Shown here one piece after another: positions 57,333 through 64,000 of a stretch of DNA of 64,000 nucleotides. The stretch comes from Cerrena zonata (lineage: Eukaryota > Basidiomycota > Agaricomycetes > Polyporales > Cerrenaceae): assembly GCA_038087015.1 (NCBI GenBank), contig JASBNA010000029.1:310001-374000 (forward strand), given 5' to 3'. Positions within the stretch are counted from its first letter, which is position 1; each line of letters begins with the position of its first letter. A program made the position numbers and the translations under genes. The notes beneath the pieces are model-generated. The model saw only the letters and a program-made list of their open reading frames with translations. It searched no databases and was not told where the DNA came from.

Positions 57333-58867
57333 TCATGAGCCGTCAGTTTCCCAAGCTGCGATAGCCCAATAGGACCTTAATGTGGACAAAGATCGTTAGT
57401 CGCTGAAGAATTTGATAAAGATACAAAGACATACGGTGGAAGATCGAGTGTTCTCCGCCTTTCTTCCATTGGTGGTGGTTCTTCTCGTTCGGTATAGAGA
57501 GGTAAAGGATCGACAGTAGAACGTCTCCGAGTCCCTCTACGTCTTACGCCTGCGCGACGTGATTGAGGGACCATACCAGAGCTTATCTCGACGGGACACG
57601 AAGCCTCGACAGTGTTCCCGACACCCGCAAAGTTTACTTTGATTGTCATAAGGTACTATAGCATAAATGACAAGTGTTAGCCTCGAGAATGGAACAACGT
57701 CGGAATAAGGCAAACCTTGAGGCTCAAGATAGAGTCAGAGAAGGTCGGGGTGCCTTCGAGAGTGAAATAAGAAGAGATCTTGGTTTCTTGCTTCCACACC
57801 CCTTTACGGCCGTTCGAGGATGGGATCCACTCTTTGTCGAGGACACGAACCTCGGGGCCGTCTTCGCCGGATGAGGATTCTTCGCCCAAACCGCCCAAGC
57901 GCACATAATCATCCACTTCCTTGACCGAGTGTCCATCGACCACAAGGTCAATTTGTCGTTGGAGCCAAAATGAAATGTCTTTAGCATGTTGTGGTGGTGT
58001 GGGGAAGACTGCGTCTTGTGATCTTCTAGAACTCTCTTCCGCTTTCATTTCTTTTGTGAAAGTGACGATATTAACGAGGAAAGGAATGCGGGTGAATAGT
58101 GGTAACGGTGACAGGCATGGCAGAAGAAGCTACAATTTGGAATTTCAGTTCATTATGACGCTGACAATGAGCGAGAAGAAGATGCAATTTTACCTCGACT
58201 TGCACGCTTGAATGTGATCCAAACACACCCTTTCGAATGCGAGCTTCCTTTTTGACAGGAAGCCATGGACCGTTCCAGCCACCTTCCAGAGTTTGACGAT
58301 GCTGTGTGCCCAAAGAATCTGGGGCGACAACAGAAAGTGGGACAACTATTCGATGACTGGAAGCATTAGGTCGTGTACCGAGTACTTCCAATACATGTCC
58401 CACACGGCATTCCGCGTGTATACCATCGACTTGGAAAGAAGGCGGTAAATCCTGGGGTAGTTTGAAACTAAATGGGATTCTATTCGAGGTAGAAGATGAT
58501 GGGGTGTCTGCGCGCCAGAGCTCGAGCTCTTGATGATATAGCGAGCGAGAGTTCTCCGTCTTTGGGGTGAGTTTGGGCGGCACGACGTAAAGAGGACTGT
58601 TGTCATGAATTGTCACCGTGACAGACGTGTTTAATCTAGAAAAGGGTGACCACATATCATCGTCGGTCATAAGTATAAGCATTCCGGCTTGGAAAGAGCG
58701 GAGTTGACTTACACTTCGACTGAGCCAGATAGACGAGCAATGAGAGTCGTAATACCGCTGCTGCTGAATAAGGGAGTGTTTAGTTCGATTTCACCATGTA
58801 CAGTCTCTCCAGCTACGAGCATACGCTGCGTAACGTGCAAAGAGATACCTGCGCTGCCTGCAGCCAT
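57333..58867 (-). CDS. Arrestin-like trafficking adaptor with PPxY motif
   Basis: About 400 residues. I chose ATG 58867 (MAAGSAGISLHVTQRMLVAG) since upstream codons lack an ATG. The arrestin N-domain pattern is VAGETVHGEIELNTPL, TTLIARLSGSVEV, IPFSFKLPQDLPPSFQ and GHVLEVLGTR. The C-domain follows, with FGSHSSVQVE and YLMTIKVNFAGVGNTVEASC. The last part is Arg-rich with LPLY. If the intron at 57376-57434 (GTATGT, branch CTAAC, TTAAG) is removed, the tail reads DLPPSYWAIAAWE and ends at TGA 57333-57335; PPSY is a PPxY motif. Such alpha-arrestins bring Rsp5-type ubiquitin ligases to plasma-membrane transporters and control their endocytosis. Without splicing the protein would stop after a few unrelated residues. 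Confidence 0.8.
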
Positions 58868-60015
58868 GATGGATAAAGTCGATTGGATGTGATCAAAGAT
58901 TGACAAGTTGCTTTGCTTCGTTAATTCGTAGAGGAGGAGGTTCTAGTATGCTTTATACCGAGTCCTGAATCATAAAAGGTGGGCAGTAGGACGGCAGCCA
59001 GGCATCCTTAAACAATCAAGATTGTGACTGTAAGAATGGACATCGACTAGTAAGAAAACTATCAAACTGCGCTCACCTATGGGCGTTGGACCCTGCATGA
59101 CTGAATGCTCGTAGGTATACTTAAAGGCAGTCTGAACTTTGTCGAGACAATAAGGTCCATACAACGTGTGTGAAGGCTAATTGTAAGACACTGTATAAGA
59201 TTCTGTCAAGGCGTAGGCCCCTTCCTGACAACCACAACGTTGTTAGGGGTGTTTATTGTCTTTGCGTCTACATCCGAATAAAGGATATTCAAAGCCGAAA
59301 CGGTATCCCGCTTCCAGAGCACAGATGATCTCGTAGCCGACGAGATCCGTATCCGAGAAAGGCAAGAAAAGACCGAGGAGAGATCCATAAGGTAATTATA
59401 CCGGCTTTCCAATGACTTCCCTAGCTCATGCCATGGTGTAGATTGTGAAAAGAAGGAGAGGAAGACAAACATTCTATCTTTCTCTATTGTTTGTAAAGAT
59501 ACACACAATGCTAATTCCGAACCCGATATTGTCAAAAAAGCACAGTAAGGTAGCACATACGGAAAGAAGGGGAAGAGGGAGAAATCATAATCAGCAGGAT
59601 TACGCGAAAAGATAGTACACGACCTATATGGAGAGAGACCAAAGCAAAGCAAAAAAAAATCGGTTTAGGATACGAATAAGTCCAATTATGAAGTGACCGA
59701 ACTCACTTTACCGAGGAATAACATTGCAAGACAAACATCGAGAGAGAGAGAGGGAAAGGAAAATCGAGGACGAGCAAGACACATGGGATGGATGGATAAG
59801 GATAGATGGGGAAGAAGACACATGGGTGAAGAGGGGAGTAAAAGAGTAAATCTTACATGTCCCTAAGGAGCAAAGCGGGTGATAGAACAGAGCACGACAA
59901 GACAGAAAAGATACAATCTGATATACGTGAAGAGAGAGAAAGAAGGAAAGTGGAAAATGAAAACACAACAACAACAAGAATCGAACGACAGCGGCGAAGA
60001 TGCGGTGGCAACAAT
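58868..60015. other. Intergenic region
   Basis: 1.1 kb without a supported gene. The right half (about 59700-60000) is a purine-rich stretch, probably the 3' UTR of the transcription factor gene. Confidence 0.4.
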
Positions 60016-63000
60016 TTAACCGCTACCCATTCCACCCATGTATTTGGGATGTGATGACCACATCTCCGGATTACTTGGGTTAGCGTGCACCCACCCATGA
60101 ATGGGGGTAACCTGCATTGAATGGTTGGCAGATTGTTGGTAGGGTGTAGGCGCAGGGGCGATGTCAGTTTTTTGTATGTACGCGGGATAACTAGGATTGG
60201 CGTGACGTTCGTGGGGGATCCCATAAGGTGATTGGTCGTGAGAAGCGTTGGGTGGCGTCTCTATGGTAGTAGGGGGTCCATGATTGGCGTAATCAGACAT
60301 GGTCATTTCTTGAGGATGAGAGCTGACGCCTGGAGCAGCGTCATACATCTGCTGAGGACCTCCGGGACCGGTGTAAGGCATGTAATAACCTTCATTACCT
60401 TGCGAAGCATGGTACGGAAGATGTTGATGGGTAGGCGAGTAGGGACTACTAGAAGCCGTATGTTGCTCGAATCCCGTCGATTGGCCAGAGCTATTATGTG
60501 AATAGCGTCTCTGATCGATAAACTGAGGATCTTCATGGCTCGCAAATCCAGGGTTAAACGCATTTTGCTGGACAGCCGCTGCAACGACCGCTGGTGTTTC
60601 GGCAGGTGACGAATGCGTAGAGTAAGGCAAAGAGGACATCGGCGCTTCAACAGGAACGCCCATAGTTGGTCCAACAGCAGATTGAGCTTGCCTCTGATGC
60701 TGTTGATGTCCCACCATCTGAGGCTCGACCATCGTTGTTGTCACTGCATGAGGATTGATAGCATCAACCGGTGAAGGAGGAATAGACCCAGTCCGTTGTC
60801 GATTATTAGGTCTAGCCTGTCCAGGACGACTTCGGATACCAATAGTCGGATAACGCACTTTATCCTTGGATGACTTGCCAGAGTCCTTGGAGCTCGGTAC
60901 AGTAGGCCGCGAAGGAACGAGCATGGGTTTTGCCTGATCAGTCCGTACAGACGTGACAGAAGCACCAATAAACGGAAGTTGGAACCCGTCATCCAATGTA
61001 TCGTCTTCAAACTCGGTTCGCTTCCTCTTCGTACCGGCATTACCTGAACCATCATCGCCAGAGTTCCCTCTTGCGATCTCGGCTTTCTGTTTCATCAACT
61101 CGATGATCCTCAGCCCTTCGAGAGAGCCTTCGGCGGCATACTTGAACAAGCCCCATTCACGCATAATCTCCAAAGATTCGTCGACACATTTCATAGCCTC
61201 AGCGGCCAAGATACTCGTCGGTTGTTGCAATGTTGCGTGCGCACAGACAATCGCCGCATCAAACAGACCTCGTCCGAAGTCATAGTAATCGAATAGGGCG
61301 GGTCGGGTTTCCTGACACGCCGAGTGTAGAACACGAGCAGCATGACTGATAGAGTGGGCAGCGTTAATCGTCCCAAGGACCGTTTGGTGAGAAGGCTTGT
61401 TAGGTCCATGTCCATTGGCGTCACGGAGGAATGGAAGATAAAGCTTAAGAATCATCCGATTGGCGATCATGACCAATTCACAGCGTTGTGAAATCAACAT
61501 GGGTGGTGTTGAAGAGGAGGCACCAGACCCTGCGGAATAATGGTGGTGATGATGCGATGAGTCTGTTGTGCTCATGTCCAGACGATAGCGCGGAGGAAGG
61601 TCTGCGAGCCAGTTGGTGATTTCCGTCTCGACGGTAGCCGCTTGGTCGATAGAAAGCTCTAGGACGTCGTCTGTGTGAGATTCCCTCGATGTTTGCTTCT
61701 TGACGCTCTTCATCAACTGCGCTAGCCTGTAAAAAATATGAACGGGGGCACACACAATACAAAGGGGGATAGGACAGAATAGAAACGCATCAGAAGGGGT
61801 AATAGGGGAATAATTGGGGAAAGTGGGGAAGATTTAAGCAAGAAGAAAATAGAAACGACGCCGTACCTGCACTTTAACACCATGTATGCTGAAGTGTTCT
61901 CACAATGCTCGTCAGAGGTAGGCACAGGCAATGACGTGGACGAGGGACTGAATGTCTCCTCGTCAACTTCCGCAGGTAGTTTTGTGTTGAACGTGTGATC
62001 CGCGATAAGAGTCGGGTGACCCATACAATCAGAAACGAACCTAGGAAGCCCAGGAATAATGCGTCAGCAAGAGGAAACCCAAAACACACGTGGGGCACAT
62101 GGCAAAGGAACAGCGAGAGACGAAGAAACGACAAGTGAATAAGCAATGGAGACGGGATCCGCGAATCGACAAGGTTGTGATAAGAAATGAAGAAAAGACG
62201 TTAGACTCACACGTCGAAATAGAATATGTCCCACCATACTCTACGTCTTGCCTCGGCTTCGAACAAGCTAAAGGTTCCGGGGAATTCATCGGGGTCTATT
62301 GGCAGGCCCATCGTTCGAGCGATGTTGATCATTTTGCCAACCTGAATTCAAAACATTCGTAAGCTAAACCGTCGAGGAACCCCATGCTCGAAGTCTATTC
62401 GACTGCGTGCACTTACCAGTGGAAATACCTTCTGGGCAATTCGGGGCTGCCCATCATGGAGCTGATACAGAACCTGCAGAATCATGGCCACGAGTGAATC
62501 GACATCGTACGGACTAGTCTTCTCGAAGAGATCCAACGACTGCTCCGAGAGAGCAAACAATACCGCCGGGTTGGGATTCGTCTCTCTGCTCACAGATGCG
62601 GTCATTCCTGGATGGCTGATCCCAGAGTCCCCCGTCCCGGGCCGCCCATGCTGCTCACCATTCCCGTCTTTCGACACCAACGCACTTAACGCAAATGCTG
62701 CCGCCGTCGCTGCAAAGAAGCTTAGGGTAGGCTTCGGCGAAGCACTACTTCCTGCGATGACCGGTTCTCGACGTTGTTTCTCTGGCTGGAATAACTCACG
62801 TGCCAAATCCAGTTTGCTTTTCACTGTTGGTGGGCCTGTGTCGAAAGGTTGTTGGGGATCGGGGGACTGACCCCATGTAATCATTGCTTCAATTCGGTGT
62901 GTGAAGTGACGGACGTTGAAACACGGATGCAGCGCAATAACATCTGTTAGAGCCTGTGTCAGTCGTATCCGCGTGAGCTGAGTTGACGGCAAATATGCCA

Positions 63001-63830
63001 GTAGCTCCGGGGTGACTTGAGGGATCTCTGCGCAGTAAGGAGTCGATCGAGATGAGCTTGGCAAGAACTTTTCGTAAGGTATGGGTGGAATAAACGCGGG
63101 GGAAGGTGAGAATCGTATTGTTGCAGGACCGGGAGGACTTGTTGAGCCATACGCCGATGGGGGCCCGGAACTCGGTGGTGTGGAGGGCAGTAGCATAGCC
63201 GTAGGTTCTAGCTTTACCGTAGGCTTACCACCGTTGCCGGATCTACCGCTTTGAACCCCAAACGCCGCAAGAGACGACCTCCCTCCATCGTTACCTGGGG
63301 TCAGATTAAGTTCGGACAACCAGATGCTCGAAACGTCTTCCATGCTGAATACCACGGCACTTCCAGAGGCACCGAGTGCTAGGAGCGCATGTTCGTTTGA
63401 AGCCATTCCAGAGCCCGAGGAGTGGCTACTGCTAGCATTGTTGAATGATCCAGAGGCTACCTGAGCGAATGCAGACTGAGGACCGGAGCTATGCGTAAAT
63501 TGAGCTGCGCCGGGATAAGAGGATTTGAAGGGCGGCATATTAGCAAATGCATTGGATATTGAGGTTGAGGGCGATGCAGAGGACAACTGGGCAAGGGTCC
63601 CTTCCACCACTAACAGACGGTTGTGCAATGACTGCACATCACTGATTTACGGCAAGAAGCAGGTACGATCCAGAAGTGGTGAGTGATCGCCGAGAAGGAG
63701 GGTCAAAAAAACCTACATTTTCTCTGTTGCTGCTTGAGAGTAGATACAACGCTGTACGGTGTCACGTTTCAAGCAAGAACTACAAGGCGTTCTCCTGTCG
63801 CACTTTAGTTTGAGGCGCTTGCACTAGGTA
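60016..63830 (-). CDS. Zn2Cys6 fungal transcription factor, 5' end possibly outside window
   Basis: About 1,150 residues. At 63720-63830 an exon carries the Zn2Cys6 core CKRLKLKCDRRTPCSSC then LKRDTVQRC; the first cysteine of the cluster must lie in an upstream exon, near or beyond 64000. The next exon begins with the coiled-coil linker QSLHNRLLVVEGTLAQL. The fungal-specific regulatory domain follows: VGKMINIARTMGLPIDPDEF, EARRRVWWDIFYFDV, GHPTLIADHTFNTKLP, LAQLMKSVKKQTSRESHTD and RCELVMIANRMILKLYLPF. The last 300 residues are rich in Pro, Gln, Ser and His and probably activate transcription. These factors bind CGG triplets as dimers. The regulated genes cannot be told from the sequence. Confidence 0.88.
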
Positions 63831-64000
63831 AATGAGCGTCAGTAGGGGAGTAAAGTTTGGGCGACAAGGCGAAAGACATGATGCAGGGAGAAGGCTTGGT
63901 GAAGGGGTTGTGAGGGAGAGAGGGATATGGGTGTTGCGTCAGGCTGGGGGTGTGTCGCGGGAAGGAATTGGGAATTGGAGATCGGCTGAAGGATAGAGAA
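63831..64000 (-). other. Upstream region or first exon of the Zn2Cys6 gene
   Basis: A TAG splice acceptor lies just before the zinc-cluster exon. An ATG at about 63881 (minus strand, MSFALSPKLYSPTDA) may be the true start, but no donor joins it in frame with the cluster, so the first exon may lie beyond the window. Confidence 0.35.

Noticed and set aside
59206..59652. 148-codon minus-strand frame
   Set aside because: Phe/Ser-rich reading of a purine-rich untranslated region; no domain.

Overview
The window is eukaryotic and fungal, almost certainly from a mushroom-forming basidiomycete (Agaricomycetes). Genes carry many short introns (about 45-70 nt, GT..AG, CTRAY branch points). The gene content is typical of that class: a class I hydrophobin, a Clp1-type sexual development protein, a GMC oxidoreductase, PsiD-like decarboxylases, BTB and WW proteins, and a KDZ (Kyakuja-Dileera-Zisupton) DNA transposon. 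I see no rRNA, tRNA, CRISPR or prokaryotic operon structure.

Layout. 0.6-4 kb: a BAH/PHD-like chromatin reader, then two tiny housekeeping genes I rebuilt by splicing, QCR8 (respiratory complex III) and OST4 (oligosaccharyltransferase). 5.1-9.0 kb: a tandem pair of intronless PSD/PsiD-family pyruvoyl decarboxylase-like genes. 9.5-15.4 kb: the VPS15 regulatory kinase of the Vps34 PI3-kinase complex. 15.5-18.4 kb: a secreted GMC flavo-oxidoreductase (-). 19.9-23.7 kb: BTB protein (-), WW protein (-) and a UspA-domain protein (+). 24-27.6 kb: a large FHA-domain nuclear protein whose layout recalls Ki-67 (-). 28.2-31.1 kb: a Clp1-like gene with an apparent frameshift (-), an unresolved reading frame, and a gene that looks like a mitochondrial RnpA-fold protein (-). 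32.3-34.2 kb: a secreted, membrane-anchored alginate-lyase-fold protein (+). 35.3-38.3 kb: two paralogous six-cysteine small secreted proteins (+). 38.8-39.3 kb: a class I hydrophobin (-).

39,567-53,051 is one 13.5-kb KDZ transposon with long terminal inverted repeats and a perfect 8-bp target duplication (ATGATGCT on both sides). It carries the KDZ transposase (-), an unknown gene divergent from it, another small unknown gene, and an HMG-box-like gene. Inside it sit three about 715-bp fold-back elements. Each starts CACTG, ends CAGTG and has its own 3-bp target duplication, which points to non-autonomous CACTA-type elements. One lies in a transposase intron and one splits an exon of the HMG-like gene. 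The transposase also has an in-frame stop, so this copy looks inactive.

Right of the transposon lie SEC11 (signal peptidase), an NCS1 purine/cytosine permease, an arrestin-like trafficking adaptor whose PPxY motif forms across a splice junction (-), and a Zn2Cys6 transcription factor (-) whose 5' end reaches the window edge. The permease and arrestin are neighbours in a plausible functional sense, since arrestin adaptors commonly direct permease ubiquitination; that link is inference only. Exon boundaries were worked out by eye and could be a few bases off.
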